44,773 nucleotides of DNA from a bacterium (GTDB lineage: Bacteria > Bacillota > Clostridia > Lachnospirales > Lachnospiraceae), in NCBI GenBank assembly GCA_029227655.1, contig JAQYAI010000043.1, positions 1-44,773 on the forward strand, in the 5' to 3' direction. The stretch's first letter is position 1. Every line of letters begins with the position of its first letter. Positions 1-8,280 of this stretch are shown here, one piece after another. The position numbers and the translations under genes were made by a program. The notes beneath the pieces are model-generated. The model had not been told where the DNA came from. It did no database searches and worked only from the letters and a program-made list of their open reading frames with translations.

Positions 1-212
1 GCAACATTCTGAAGCGTTCCTGGTCTGCCTTCTTCATCCTTTAGCTTAGAATGGACAACCAGCGAAAATATCAATAATCCCCCGACAACGATGAGAATAC
101 TGACATGGGTGGTGGTCAACCATAACTCTTGTCCGAACAAGTTAAACTTAACTAGACCATGAATCTGAAAATCCGGCTGCTTCGCCGCCAGCATCCCTAA
201 GCTAGCTCCCAC
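1..212 (-). CDS. atpB: ATP synthase F0 subunit a (N-terminal part, cut by window edge)
   Basis: This is the first 70 codons of the proton-channel subunit a of F1F0-ATP synthase, a multi-pass membrane protein that works with the c-ring. The frame reads VGASLGMLAAKQPDFQIHGL and continues into a hydrophobic first membrane segment (TTTHVSILIVVGGLLIFSLV), as expected for the family. The start is a GTG behind AGGAGGTGGAAGAA, a strong ribosome binding site. It lies 18 nt after the stop of the AtpI-like gene, in the same operon. The ORF track misses it because the gene runs off the left end. The gene position after subunit I supports the assignment. Confidence 0.85.
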   Translation of the reverse strand, partial: MGASLGMLAAKQPDFQIHGLVKFNLFGQELWLTTTHVSILIVVGGLLIFSLVVHSKLKDEEGRPGTLQNV

Positions 213-230
213 TTCTTCCACCTCCTTTTT

Positions 231-614
231 TTAGTTTTCTTTTGAAAAAAATTTGTGTTTAACCGGCTGTAAATACGCCGACACTTTTAATCCCATCACT
301 CCAGCGAGCAATGTAAGCACATTCGCAATCCCTGATAATGAAACGACTACAAATACTACGACCACCGCCAAATATCGCTTCATATAAGCTGACTGCACAT
401 ACTTCTTTGCCCCCGCTTCCCCTAAATCCAACGCTTCGATCAAAGAATCCCTCATGTTCCTCAGCATCAGAATTGCGGCAATGATCCCGACCCATAATCC
501 AACAGTCGCTTTCAGCAAATCACCCGCCACAAAAAAACAGATGACCTGTATCAAAAGACCATATACGATCATGATCAAAGTCATATCCTTTACCACTGCA
601 TCCGGCTTTCCCAT
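231..614 (-). CDS. atpI: ATP synthase subunit I-like protein (AtpI)
   Basis: A 127-residue membrane protein at the usual place of ATP synthase subunit I. Family members are linked to c-ring assembly or Mg2+ supply. Four hydrophobic stretches are visible at roughly residues 12-32, 36-52, 80-98 and 98-115, with a basic C-terminus. It sits between the AtpZ-like gene and atpB, with 17-18 nt gaps, so the three are co-transcribed. The family diverges quickly, so position and topology carry more weight than residue identity. No catalytic motif is expected. Confidence 0.75.
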   Translation of the reverse strand: MGKPDAVVKDMTLIMIVYGLLIQVICFFVAGDLLKATVGLWVGIIAAILMLRNMRDSLIEALDLGEAGAKKYVQSAYMKRYLAVVVVFVVVSLSGIANVLTLLAGVMGLKVSAYLQPVKHKFFSKEN

Positions 615-631
615 TCAAATTCTCCTCTCGC

Positions 632-865
632 TTAATATCGTCTCTTTTTGTCATCTGGATCCTCATTGGCATGGATGGCTAATATGTAAGCATTGCGCAA
701 TCCGGCCAGCACGCCCAGGATGACCAATGGGATAAACAGCGGAAGACCGGTCTTGTCTTCCAGCCATGTTCCGAGAAAAGTGCATAATAAAACAGGGACA
801 ACAATACTTAATCCAAGCTGTGATACTAATGTTAATGTACGATAGACACTGCGCTTATAATTCAT
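632..865 (-). CDS. atpZ: AtpZ/AtpI-type small membrane subunit of ATP synthase operon
   Basis: A 77-residue protein with two membrane helices (about 15-32 and 40-62) and a charged C-terminus ending in DDKKRRY, the pattern of AtpZ/AtpI-type proteins encoded first in Firmicute atp operons. The ORF track begins at 913, but the -10 box of a good promoter lies at 903-908, so that longer start cannot be in the transcript. ATG 865 (MNYKRSVYR) preceded by GGGGATAAGGAT is preferred. It is the first gene of the operon that continues with atpI and atpB. Known family members are proposed to act with AtpI in Mg2+ or Ca2+ transport or in assembly of the rotor. Confidence 0.7.
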   Translation of the reverse strand: MNYKRSVYRTLTLVSQLGLSIVVPVLLCTFLGTWLEDKTGLPLFIPLVILGVLAGLRNAYILAIHANEDPDDKKRRY

Positions 866-902
866 ATCCTTATCCCCATTTCCTGAAATTTCTCTAAGGT
901 AT

Positions 903-931
903 ATTATACTCAAATTGTTGCGCCATGTCTA
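903..931 (-). promoter_or_regulatory. Promoter of the atp operon
   Basis: On the minus strand, TAGACA and TATAAT are separated by exactly 17 nt, a near-consensus vegetative (sigma-A) promoter. The predicted transcript starts near 896, giving a leader of about 30 nt before ATG 865. Confidence 0.8.
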
Positions 932-1065
932 GTCATTTTAAAAACTCGTCTTGATTTTTTGTCGTATTTGCCAGTTCGTCATTCAAATTATCGGTCACAA
1001 GCTTATTATTGAGAAAAGTATCAGAATCTTCATAAAATTTTATGTTCAATTTATTAAAAAAGTAT

Positions 1066-1102
1066 AAACTGGCGCTCCGACTTCTTGTCAAAGCGCCAGT
1101 TT
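1066..1102 (-). terminator. Rho-independent terminator after trmL
   Basis: An 11-bp stem (AAACTGGCGCT with AGCGCCAGTTT) is followed on the minus strand by a T-rich tract. It closes the operon that ends with trmL. Confidence 0.85.
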
Positions 1103-1115
1103 TAAGCAAACTCTT

Positions 1116-1613
1116 CTATTTATCCCACTCTAATCTGTGAAGATGTCCTTCTGTGTTCATTCCCGCAAATCCGTTCTGTCTGAGTGCTTCATAGAGAACG
1201 ATCGCAACCGAATTCCCAAGATTCAGGGACCGTATATCTCCCACCATCGGGATTCTCAGAGTATCTTCCTTGTGATGTGCCAGAATCTCTTCCGGAATTC
1301 CTGCACTTTCTTTTCCGAACATGATATAGCAGTCATCTTCAAATTTTACATCTGTGTAAAGATTTGGAGATTTTGTAGTCGCCATATATATCTTTGCCCC
1401 CGGATTCTTCTCCAGAAAATCCTGATAATCAATGTATGTAGTCACATCCAGATCATTCCAGTAATCCATACCTGCTCTCTTCAGGTTCTTCTCTGTCAGA
1501 CGGAATCCCAGTGGTTCGATCAGATGAAGTCTCGTACCTGTTGCCACACAGGTTCTTCCGATATTTCCTGTATTCGCAGGTATTTCAGGCTCATAAAGTA
1601 CTATATTTAACAT
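1116..1613 (-). CDS. trmL: tRNA (cytidine/uridine-34 2'-O-) methyltransferase TrmL
   Basis: A 165-residue SPOUT-class methyltransferase that 2'-O-methylates the wobble base of certain leucine tRNAs using S-adenosylmethionine. The N-terminal NTGNIGRTC, the central FGKESAGIP and the C-terminal knot segment IPMVGDIRSLNLGNS are typical of the TrmL/YibK group. Length matches the family (about 155-165 aa, no extra RNA-binding domain). It is the last gene of a minus-strand operon, 12 nt after the aminotransferase, and is followed by a strong terminator. Confidence 0.93.
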   Translation of the reverse strand: MLNIVLYEPEIPANTGNIGRTCVATGTRLHLIEPLGFRLTEKNLKRAGMDYWNDLDVTTYIDYQDFLEKNPGAKIYMATTKSPNLYTDVKFEDDCYIMFGKESAGIPEEILAHHKEDTLRIPMVGDIRSLNLGNSVAIVLYEALRQNGFAGMNTEGHLHRLEWDK

Positions 1614-1625
1614 ATTTTCCTCATC

Positions 1626-2798
1626 CTATTTCTTTTTCTCTCTCAGACGGGTAATAAAGTTCTCCAGTCTTCCGAGCGCTTCTTTTAAATCTTCCAGTGA
1701 ATAAGCATAGGAAATTCGAATGAATCCTTCTCCGCATGCTCCGAACGCTGTTCCCGGAACGACCGCAACCTTCTCTTCCTCCAGGAAGCGTGTCGCAAAT
1801 TCTTCGGAAGTCATTCCAAATTCCTGAATGGAAGGGAACACATAGAAGGCACCATATGGTTCAAAACATTCCAGTCCCATACGTCTGAATTCATGCATCA
1901 GATAACGCCGTCTCTGGTTATATGATTCACGCATCTTTTGCACTTCGCCCATGCAGTTTCTAAGTCCTTCCACTGCTGCATACTGGCTGTTCGTAGGTGC
2001 ACACATAATTGCATACTGATGAATCTTTGTCATCTGTTCAATGATAGCAGCTGGTCCGCATGCGTATCCAAGTCTCCATCCAGTCATGGCAAATCCTTTG
2101 GAAAATCCATTTACCAGAATCGTTCTTTCCTTCATTCCAGGGAAATTTGCAATGGAAACATGATCGCCCTTATAGCTGAGCTCTGAATAAATTTCATCTG
2201 ACAGCACATACAAGTCATGTTTGATCACCAGATCTACGATCGGTGCCAGATCATCTCTCGTCATGATCGCACCTGTCGGGTTGTTTGGAAATGGCATGAC
2301 CAGAATCTTTGACTTTGGTGTAATTGCCGCTTCCAGTTCTTCTGCTGTAAGCTTAAATTCATTTTCATTCTTCAGTGGAATTACGACTGGAACACCATCA
2401 GCCATCACTGCGCAAGGCAGATAAGAAACATAACTTGGCTGCGGAATCAGTACTTCATCGCCCGGATCTATCATCGCGCGGAACATCATATCGATTGCCT
2501 CACTTCCGCCGACCGTTACCAGCACTTCTTTCTTCGGATCGTAAGATACGTCCACACGATTTTTTAAATATTTTGTAATTTCAACCTTTAATTCCATGAG
2601 ACCTGCATTGGATGTATAGAATGTGCGGCCTCTTTCTAATGTATAAATACCTTCTTCTCTGATTCTCCAAGGTGTATCAAAATCAGGTTCTCCAACACCG
2701 AGGGAAATCGCATCTTTCATTTCATTTACCACATCAAAGAACTTACGGATGCCGGAAGGTTCTAATTGTACGACTTTCTGTGATAATGGATTCTTCAT
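1626..2798 (-). CDS. PLP-dependent class I/II aminotransferase
   Basis: A 390-residue fold-type I aminotransferase, cytoplasmic, probably acting on an amino acid/2-oxo acid pair. Visible motifs are the PLP-binding FPNNPTGA region, YVLSDEIYSEL, and the Schiff-base lysine in NGFSKGFAMTGWR (about residue 233). A C-terminal RISYAYS segment supplies the substrate carboxylate-binding Arg. It is close to PatA/AspC-like enzymes, but the substrate cannot be read from the sequence. Its start overlaps the stop of the Lrp-type gene (TAATG), which suggests translational coupling and regulation by the neighbouring Lrp protein. Confidence 0.9.
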   Translation of the reverse strand: MKNPLSQKVVQLEPSGIRKFFDVVNEMKDAISLGVGEPDFDTPWRIREEGIYTLERGRTFYTSNAGLMELKVEITKYLKNRVDVSYDPKKEVLVTVGGSEAIDMMFRAMIDPGDEVLIPQPSYVSYLPCAVMADGVPVVIPLKNENEFKLTAEELEAAITPKSKILVMPFPNNPTGAIMTRDDLAPIVDLVIKHDLYVLSDEIYSELSYKGDHVSIANFPGMKERTILVNGFSKGFAMTGWRLGYACGPAAIIEQMTKIHQYAIMCAPTNSQYAAVEGLRNCMGEVQKMRESYNQRRRYLMHEFRRMGLECFEPYGAFYVFPSIQEFGMTSEEFATRFLEEEKVAVVPGTAFGACGEGFIRISYAYSLEDLKEALGRLENFITRLREKKK

Positions 2799-3295
2799 TA
2801 TGGTGTCACCAACATCCTTTCTGTTTTTTTCTGAGGTACCATGATGGTTCCATGGTCTTTGTATTTCTTCAATATAAAATAAGTAGCTGTGGACATGATC
2901 GCATCAATCGGTGCAAGTTTTTCTGAAACGAACTGTGAAACATCTTTCAGTGTCCATCCTTCCAGTGTGATCAGAAGGTCATATCCTCCTGAAATCAGAT
3001 ATACGGATGTCACTTCCGGGAAATTGTAGATTCTTTCTGCAATCTTATCAAATCCCTGATCTCTCTGCGGTGTCACGCGAACCTCAATCAGTGCTGTGAT
3101 CATGTCTGATCCGGCTTTATCCCAGTCGATCAACGTGTGATATCCACAGATGATCTGTTCTTTTTCCATATCCTGAATTTCATTTGCAATTGTCAGTTCG
3201 TCTGTTCCCAGCATGATTGCAAGGTCACCCAGATCTGCTTTGCTGTTTTTTTCAATATAATTTAAAATAGCTCTTCTTGTCTCTTTACTAGCCAT
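2798..3295 (-). CDS. Lrp/AsnC family transcriptional regulator
   Basis: A 165-residue protein with an N-terminal winged helix-turn-helix (about residues 5-55) and a C-terminal RAM/AsnC ligand-binding domain (about 65-150) containing the ISGGYDLL segment typical of the domain. Such regulators form octamers and sense amino acids. The ORF track uses an upstream TTG at 3310, but GGAGGA lies just upstream of ATG 3295 (MASKE), so that start is preferred. Coupling to the aminotransferase suggests a local amino-acid-responsive unit; the effector is unknown. Confidence 0.88.
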   Translation of the reverse strand: MASKETRRAILNYIEKNSKADLGDLAIMLGTDELTIANEIQDMEKEQIICGYHTLIDWDKAGSDMITALIEVRVTPQRDQGFDKIAERIYNFPEVTSVYLISGGYDLLITLEGWTLKDVSQFVSEKLAPIDAIMSTATYFILKKYKDHGTIMVPQKKTERMLVTP

Positions 3296-3312
3296 TGTTC
3301 TATCCTCCAAAA

Positions 3313-4326
3313 TTATTTACTGATATTATCCGCATGCAATTCAGCAAAGAATCTCGCGAATTCATCCTGTGCCGGTCGATCCAGATATCGTTTTTCCCCG
3401 CCATTCATGACCACACGTTCCTTTTCTTTTGTTGTGTGACCGATGATAACGGCCGGCGTTCCGTTTTTAATTAGCGCATCTGCCAACTCTTCTCCTTTGT
3501 CAGTTACCAGAAGCACGCATCCTGTACTGGTAATCTGATAAGGATTGAGGTGAAAATATTCACACACCTCTATCGTTTCCTGCTTCACAGCCATTTTCCT
3601 CATATCAACAGAAAGTCCGATACCTGCACTTTCTGCCAATTCCCATAATGCTGCAAGAATACCACCGTCCCCGATCTGGTGCATAGCAGATACGCCAGTG
3701 GCCGCGGCAGTCTCCAAAGCAGCCACGGAAAATAATTCCTTTTTCCCCGCCTCTACTTTGTTCATGAAAGCAGGAATAAATCTTTCCTTTAATTCCTCTT
3801 CTTTTTCACGTTTTACACGAAGTGCGCCTTCCAGGCCGATCCATTTCAATAGAACGATCTCCTGTCCCGGTTTCGCTTTATGGCACTGTATCAGTTCTTT
3901 TTCCTTTGCGGCTCCAAGCGCCGTCACATGAACAATCGCCGTATGGATTGCCGGAACGCTCTCGGCATTTGCTTCTATGATCTGCAGATGCTCACTCTGC
4001 GCCGCTTCTTCCGCCAATGCAATCATCATTTTCAGTCTGGATTCATATGCATATTCCGGAAGAAGAATCTGAATGGCAAATCCTTTTACCCTGGCACCCT
4101 TTGCCGCCAGATCATTCGCAGCCTTCGCCATGGCAAAAACGCATAGATCTTTTTCATTTCCATAGAGGGACACGCCGGATGCGATTACCTGTTCGTCATC
4201 TGCCGTCCGGATTCCATAGCAGGACTCCTCCTGTGATGGTTCAAGAAGCACAGATGTTTTCTCTATATGTAATTGTTTCAAAATAGATCTGCGATAGATC
4301 GTCTGTGTTACTTTTCCCGCCTTCAT
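3313..4326 (-). CDS. AIR synthase-related protein (PurM/HypE-like fold)
   Basis: A 337-residue protein resembling the ATP-binding AIR synthase/HypE/ThiL superfamily. The N-terminal half carries a short version of the nucleotide-binding segment (VIASGVSLYGNEKDL, then AMAKAANDLAAKGA), and the C-terminal half has the glycine-rich MHQIGDGGILAALWELAE stretch. The usual DGVG/aspartate-rich signature of PurM is not intact, and no HypE C-terminal cysteine is present, so it is neither clearly PurM nor HypE. It lies in the operon with an Lrp regulator and aminotransferase. The reaction is unknown; the superfamily usually uses ATP to activate an oxygen atom. Confidence 0.72.
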   Translation of the reverse strand: MKAGKVTQTIYRRSILKQLHIEKTSVLLEPSQEESCYGIRTADDEQVIASGVSLYGNEKDLCVFAMAKAANDLAAKGARVKGFAIQILLPEYAYESRLKMMIALAEEAAQSEHLQIIEANAESVPAIHTAIVHVTALGAAKEKELIQCHKAKPGQEIVLLKWIGLEGALRVKREKEEELKERFIPAFMNKVEAGKKELFSVAALETAAATGVSAMHQIGDGGILAALWELAESAGIGLSVDMRKMAVKQETIEVCEYFHLNPYQITSTGCVLLVTDKGEELADALIKNGTPAVIIGHTTKEKERVVMNGGEKRYLDRPAQDEFARFFAELHADNISK

Positions 4327-4349
4327 CTGTCCTGGCCCTCTCTTTTTTT

Positions 4350-5897
4350 CTATTCTTCCGACACGTCCGTATCCTCCGACGCTGCCGCTGCACTTTCCAG
4401 TGCTTTTGCCTCGCTGATTGCTGCATTTATCTTCTCTTCATCCTGTGAAGAAAGTGCATTTTTTACAAGCTTTGATGCTTCGGCATTCGAAGATGCTGTT
4501 CCCACCTTCACCGTAAGCTGCGATGCCTGGTAACGACTATTGTTCTTTGTCTCCCTGCTGACTTCTACTCCATCTACATAGACAACTTTCCACAATTTTG
4601 CCGTCTTCCCGTTAATCTTAGCACCTTCGGTAGCTTTTTCACCCAGACTCTTTCCGGAATCCTCCACAAACTTCTTTGTGTAAGGGATCTCTTCCAGTGT
4701 CTCACTTATATACTTAACCGTGCGGTTTTCCGGCCTCGTCTCTTTTCCATAAATACGGAACCAGAGCTGCCCTGCACTATTAATATATCCTTCAATCAGA
4801 ACCGGATAATCATAGCTGTTCTTGAAAATAAGATCCTTCACCCCTTCTGCGATTGCAGCGTCCCGTGACGGTTCCACATAATTCACCTGCATGGAATGTG
4901 CAGACCGGGTCACAATTTCAAGTTCAGCATACAAAACTGCATTATATAAGGTAGTGGATACCTGACAGAGACCTCCGCCGATACTCTGCACGATCTGCCC
5001 ATTCTCATAGGCGCTTCCTTCCACATATCCATTCTCAATTGTATAAGGTGTAGTCGCCTTCTCCACCGAAAGTTCTTCCCCCGGCATCAGAACAATTCCG
5101 TTCAGAAGTTCGGCTGCTCTCTGAATATTCTTCAGACGTGTCCCCGAACCGGCATCCGTATAAAAGGACCCCAACTCATCCTGAATTACTTCCAGATCGG
5201 ATCTCTTTATTTTTGGCTCTTCCACGCTCTGTTTCATTTCAAATTCAATTGCTTCATAAGACCATTCCTTATTGAGGAATGTATTCAATGCTTCTATGGA
5301 CTCTTCTGTATTCACCATAGTACCAGAAACTTCATCCGTAATCTCAAATCCGTTCCCCGACGATTGAATCGTCGCATTCTGTGCACGGAGTTCCAGCGGC
5401 TGCACATATTCGTCGATAAATGCTGTCATCTGAGCGGCATCTATCTGGAATTTATCATTGATTACTCCTGCCTCTTTTTTCAATTTACGAATCTGCCGGA
5501 AACGCTTCCACACAGAACCTGTCTTTCCATAATCGACTGCCTTTTCTACAGCATCTTCCAGATTGCTCATAGAAAATCCTAACTGCTGAAGCGTTGTCTC
5601 TGTCGATGCCTCTCCCACTTTAATGGTAACAGCAAGGGCCCCGTATTCGGCCACTTTCTCATGCAGTGCGCTTTCAGCCTCCTTCGCACTCATGCCGGAA
5701 ACATCAATTTCTCCAATATAAATGTTATGCTGAATCTTATCCTTCTCTGTCTTATTGACGTATTGGTAAAGCGCAATATATACAATGATGAAGAAAGCTA
5801 CAACTGTTCCCCCGACTTTTATCATCAGCTCCCGCTGTCTTCTCTTCTTTCTGCTTATTTTTTTTGAATTTGCACGTCTTTTACGCTTGTTTGGCAT
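4350..5897 (-). CDS. VanW-family cell-wall protein with PG_binding_4 and G5-like domains
   Basis: A 515-residue, single-pass envelope protein. A lysine/arginine-rich start (NKRKRRANSKK) precedes one membrane helix (about 26-46), so the bulk is outside the cell. Residues about 85-185 look like the repeat found before VanW domains (putative peptidoglycan binding). The VanW domain proper follows, with the hallmark GGGLCQVSTTLYNA near residue 315. A G5-like module (about 390-460) and a low-complexity Ser/Ala/Glu tail follow. VanW proteins occur in some vancomycin-resistance clusters and widely in clostridia without a known reaction. There is no van cluster here, so no resistance role is implied. 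It is co-transcribed with a 32-aa membrane protein 24 nt upstream. Confidence 0.85.
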   Translation of the reverse strand: MPNKRKRRANSKKISRKKRRQRELMIKVGGTVVAFFIIVYIALYQYVNKTEKDKIQHNIYIGEIDVSGMSAKEAESALHEKVAEYGALAVTIKVGEASTETTLQQLGFSMSNLEDAVEKAVDYGKTGSVWKRFRQIRKLKKEAGVINDKFQIDAAQMTAFIDEYVQPLELRAQNATIQSSGNGFEITDEVSGTMVNTEESIEALNTFLNKEWSYEAIEFEMKQSVEEPKIKRSDLEVIQDELGSFYTDAGSGTRLKNIQRAAELLNGIVLMPGEELSVEKATTPYTIENGYVEGSAYENGQIVQSIGGGLCQVSTTLYNAVLYAELEIVTRSAHSMQVNYVEPSRDAAIAEGVKDLIFKNSYDYPVLIEGYINSAGQLWFRIYGKETRPENRTVKYISETLEEIPYTKKFVEDSGKSLGEKATEGAKINGKTAKLWKVVYVDGVEVSRETKNNSRYQASQLTVKVGTASSNAEASKLVKNALSSQDEEKINAAISEAKALESAAAASEDTDVSEE

Positions 5898-5921
5898 TTC
5901 AAACCTTCTTTCATCATATTC

Positions 5922-6020
5922 CTACATAATAGCTGGAAGTACGGATGTCGCCAGCATTGCAATAATGATAACAATGATGATCACAGATGCGATTCTCTGT
6001 GTGTTCTTACGATTAAACAT
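5922..6020 (-). CDS. 32-residue single-pass membrane miniprotein (Prli42/DUF4044-like pattern)
   Basis: This ORF is too short for the ORF track. It starts at ATG 6020 behind AGAGGTGAAAGAA and encodes MFNRKNTQRI, then an unbroken hydrophobic helix (ASVIIIVIIIAMLATSVLP) ending in AIM. Positive N-terminus plus one helix predicts an inner-membrane protein with its short C-terminus outside. It is first in the operon after a well-placed promoter and 24 nt before the VanW gene. The layout resembles the Listeria stressosome anchor Prli42 and other small DUF4044-type proteins from memory, but homology is not demonstrated. Confidence 0.72.
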   Translation of the reverse strand: MFNRKNTQRIASVIIIVIIIAMLATSVLPAIM

Positions 6021-6049
6021 TTCTTTCACCTCTCGCATATTTTCCTTAC

Positions 6050-6078
6050 ATTCTATACTTTTTGCATTATTTTTGCAA
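6050..6078 (-). promoter_or_regulatory. Promoter of the miniprotein-vanW-aminotransferase-trmL operon
   Basis: On the minus strand, TTGCAA and TAGAAT are separated by 17 nt, upstream of the 32-codon ORF at 6020. This places an operon start between the radical SAM gene and the VanW gene. Confidence 0.65.
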
Positions 6079-6088
6079 CCCATCTATT

Positions 6089-7837
6089 TTAATCTACCCT
6101 CATTGCCAAAGCCTGATGATTCAGTGGGCTGCGATTCTGGTAATCAAATAGGATCACGCTTTCTTTTTCGTCCATATTTCCCATTACATCCCACGAAAAT
6201 TTTTCCAGATGTGTCATCTTGCGAAGTTTCCGTCTGTCATAAGAATCATATCCCTTCAGGTACTGATGTTCTTCTGCCTCACGGTCATAAAATTCTTTTT
6301 CAAACGCTTTATCCGTCAGTTCTTCTCCCGCAAATTGCGGCCGGTTCTTCGCATTTTCACGAAGATAAAAATCAAGGATCAAAAGCTGTCTGTACTGACC
6401 GGCATGTGCGTTGTCCTTCTCTTTTGCGAAATCAAGCAGGATTTCATACCTCGTTGTTCTGGAATGATTGATCAGATGTAATTCATGTTCTATATAATAA
6501 TTGCTCATCTCTTCGTACATTGCAAATGCACTTTCAAACTGTTTTTCCAAATATGGTAACGTATAGCAGAACTGGCGGCTGTTATAATATACCTCCACCA
6601 TTTCCTCGACACCTTTCAGCCTCAGGACATCTGCGTAAGAAAGCCATTTTGTGTACATCACTTCGTACGGAGGCCGGCTCTTGTAAATTAACCCATACGC
6701 TGTTTTCTGTTCTTCCATATAAGAACCTTTCAGCACTTTTAAGAATCCTAGCTGTAACTGTTCCGGCTGTAATGCATAAACATCATTGAATGATTTGCTA
6801 AAACTCTCGTAATCTTCATACGGGAGACCTGCAATCAGATCCAGATGCTGATGAATGTTCTGATAACTGTTGATTCGTTTTACGATTCTTGCCACTTCGC
6901 CAAACTTCATCGTTCTGCGGATTTCACGAATCGTATCCAGATTGGTTGACTGTACACCGATTTCCAACTGGATCAGTCCCGGACGCATGTTGCTCATGAG
7001 CTCCAGTTCTTCTTCGTTCAACAGGTCTGCCGATACTTCAAAATGAAAATTGGTGATTCCATTGTCGTGCTCCATAATATATTTCCACACTGCCATGGCA
7101 TGATCGTGCTTACAGTTAAAGGTTCTGTCCACAAATTTCACCTGCGGGACTTTATGGTCGATAAAGAACTGCAATTCCTTTTTCACCAGCTCTATGTCGC
7201 GGAACCGCAGACATTTATCCACCGAAGAGAGGCAGTAGCTACACGAAAATGGACAGCCACGACTGCTTTCATAATATATGATTTTATGCTCAAACCCTTC
7301 CATATTATGATAGACAAACGGAACCCGGCTTAGATCCATGACTTTGCGCCATTCATTTTCGACAATCACACCGGACGCCTCATCTCTGTAGACAATCCCT
7401 TCTATATCCGCCAAACTGTTCTTTCCTTCCTGTCCGTAGTATTCAAGAAGCTCGCAGAAGGTTTGTTCTCCTTCTCCTTTCATAACACCACAGATTTCCG
7501 GAAGCCTTGTAAGTACGTCTGCGCCATCATAGGAAACTTCCGGACCGCCCGCCCAGATCAGGGTCTGTGGCAATACCTTGTGCACTTCTTTTACCAGTTC
7601 TTCCACATAATCCAGATTCCAGATATAACATGAAAAGCACAAAATATCCGGCCGTTTTTTATATATTTCCTGCAAAATAGCATCCACCGGCTGATTGATC
7701 GTGTATTCTGCAAGCTCGATTTCTATTTCTTCCATCAGGTCTTTCTTTATATTCTCCTTGGCATATGCCTTCAGGCTGTATACTGCAAGATTGGAATGTA
7801 TATATTTTGCATTGATTGCTGTTAATAAGATTTTCAT
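6089..7837 (-). CDS. B12-binding-domain radical SAM protein (DUF4080 type)
   Basis: A 582-residue cytoplasmic enzyme. Residues 1-140 form a cobalamin-binding-like Rossmann domain (KILLTAINAKYIHSNLAVYSL, then SCYIWNLDYVEEL and WAGGPEVSYDG). The radical SAM core follows, with the 4Fe-4S cysteines in CPFSCSYC (about residue 185) and the downstream LEIGVQSTN strand. A long C-terminal extension resembles DUF4080. The classical B12-ligating histidine motif (DxHxxG) is not visible, so B12 use is uncertain. The track's start at 7924 overlaps the SRP RNA promoter; ATG 7837 behind GGAGGTTGTCGGG is preferred. The substrate is unknown. Confidence 0.85.
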   Translation of the reverse strand: MKILLTAINAKYIHSNLAVYSLKAYAKENIKKDLMEEIEIELAEYTINQPVDAILQEIYKKRPDILCFSCYIWNLDYVEELVKEVHKVLPQTLIWAGGPEVSYDGADVLTRLPEICGVMKGEGEQTFCELLEYYGQEGKNSLADIEGIVYRDEASGVIVENEWRKVMDLSRVPFVYHNMEGFEHKIIYYESSRGCPFSCSYCLSSVDKCLRFRDIELVKKELQFFIDHKVPQVKFVDRTFNCKHDHAMAVWKYIMEHDNGITNFHFEVSADLLNEEELELMSNMRPGLIQLEIGVQSTNLDTIREIRRTMKFGEVARIVKRINSYQNIHQHLDLIAGLPYEDYESFSKSFNDVYALQPEQLQLGFLKVLKGSYMEEQKTAYGLIYKSRPPYEVMYTKWLSYADVLRLKGVEEMVEVYYNSRQFCYTLPYLEKQFESAFAMYEEMSNYYIEHELHLINHSRTTRYEILLDFAKEKDNAHAGQYRQLLILDFYLRENAKNRPQFAGEELTDKAFEKEFYDREAEEHQYLKGYDSYDRRKLRKMTHLEKFSWDVMGNMDEKESVILFDYQNRSPLNHQALAMRVD

Positions 7838-7909
7838 CCCGACAACCTCCTCATTTCCCTCTATCATACGATATTTTTGCAAAATATAAAACAAAAACTC
7901 TCCTGTTGG

Positions 7910-7938
7910 TTGACATTTTCTCAAAAAACAGTTAAAAT
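7910..7938 (+). promoter_or_regulatory. Promoter of the SRP RNA gene
   Basis: TTGACA and TAAAAT are separated by exactly 17 nt on the plus strand, a near-perfect vegetative promoter. It predicts transcription starting at about 7945, directly at the SRP RNA. Confidence 0.85.
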
Positions 7939-7944
7939 CTTGAA

Positions 7945-8212
7945 TTGTGCAACCGGGGTGTTAGCGGTACCCTGTACCTACAATCCGCTACAGTAGGGGT
8001 GATGCTGTGCCGAGGGCTGTTTTGGTCAAAGCTGCCCCTGGTTTGTGACGTTGATATCCGGGTCTTACGCGGCAGGAATCTGTGAACCGTGTCAGGTCGG
8101 GAACGGAGCAGCACTAAGCAGAAGCTCCTGGGTGCCGTAAGGGTGCCTGGGTTGAGTTTACAGCCAGGGTAACGTTTGGTTGAAATATGTTCGACGCACA
8201 GCGCACATAAAA
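7945..8212 (+). ncRNA. ffs: Signal recognition particle RNA, large Gram-positive type
   Basis: The apical helix 8 (domain IV) signature that binds Ffh is clear: GTCAGGTCGGGAACGGAGCA followed by GCACTAAGCAGAAGC. The length of about 265 nt and the structured 5' part (GGTACCCTGTACC hairpin) and 3' part fit the large Bacillus/Clostridium form with an Alu domain, not the short 4.5S RNA. The ends are inferred from the promoter upstream and the terminator at 8234. The RNA assembles with Ffh to target membrane proteins co-translationally. ORF 7932-8114 on the minus strand is a shadow. Confidence 0.93.
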
Positions 8213-8233
8213 TGATTTTTTTACAAAATATAT

Positions 8234-8264
8234 GGAGATGTCACACAAATGGCATCTCCTTTTT
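8234..8264 (+). terminator. Rho-independent terminator after SRP RNA
   Basis: The stem GGAGATGTC with GGCATCTCC (one G-T pair) and an 8-nt loop is followed by TTTTTTG on the plus strand. Confidence 0.85.
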
Positions 8265-8280
8265 TGTCCATAAACGACTT

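Noticed and set aside
940-1065. AT-rich open frame of about 45 codons between trmL and the atp promoter (minus strand, ...NNKLVTDNLNDELANTTK...)
   Set aside because: No ATG or ribosome binding site, and it runs into the trmL terminator T-run; an old remnant or chance is more likely than a gene.
4350-5897. Vancomycin-resistance island suggested by VanW
   Set aside because: No vanA/H/X/R/S genes are present; VanW proteins are common in clostridia without resistance.
7932-8114. 60-aa minus-strand ORF in the SRP RNA gene
   Set aside because: It lies inside a structured RNA gene with its own promoter and has no ribosome binding site.
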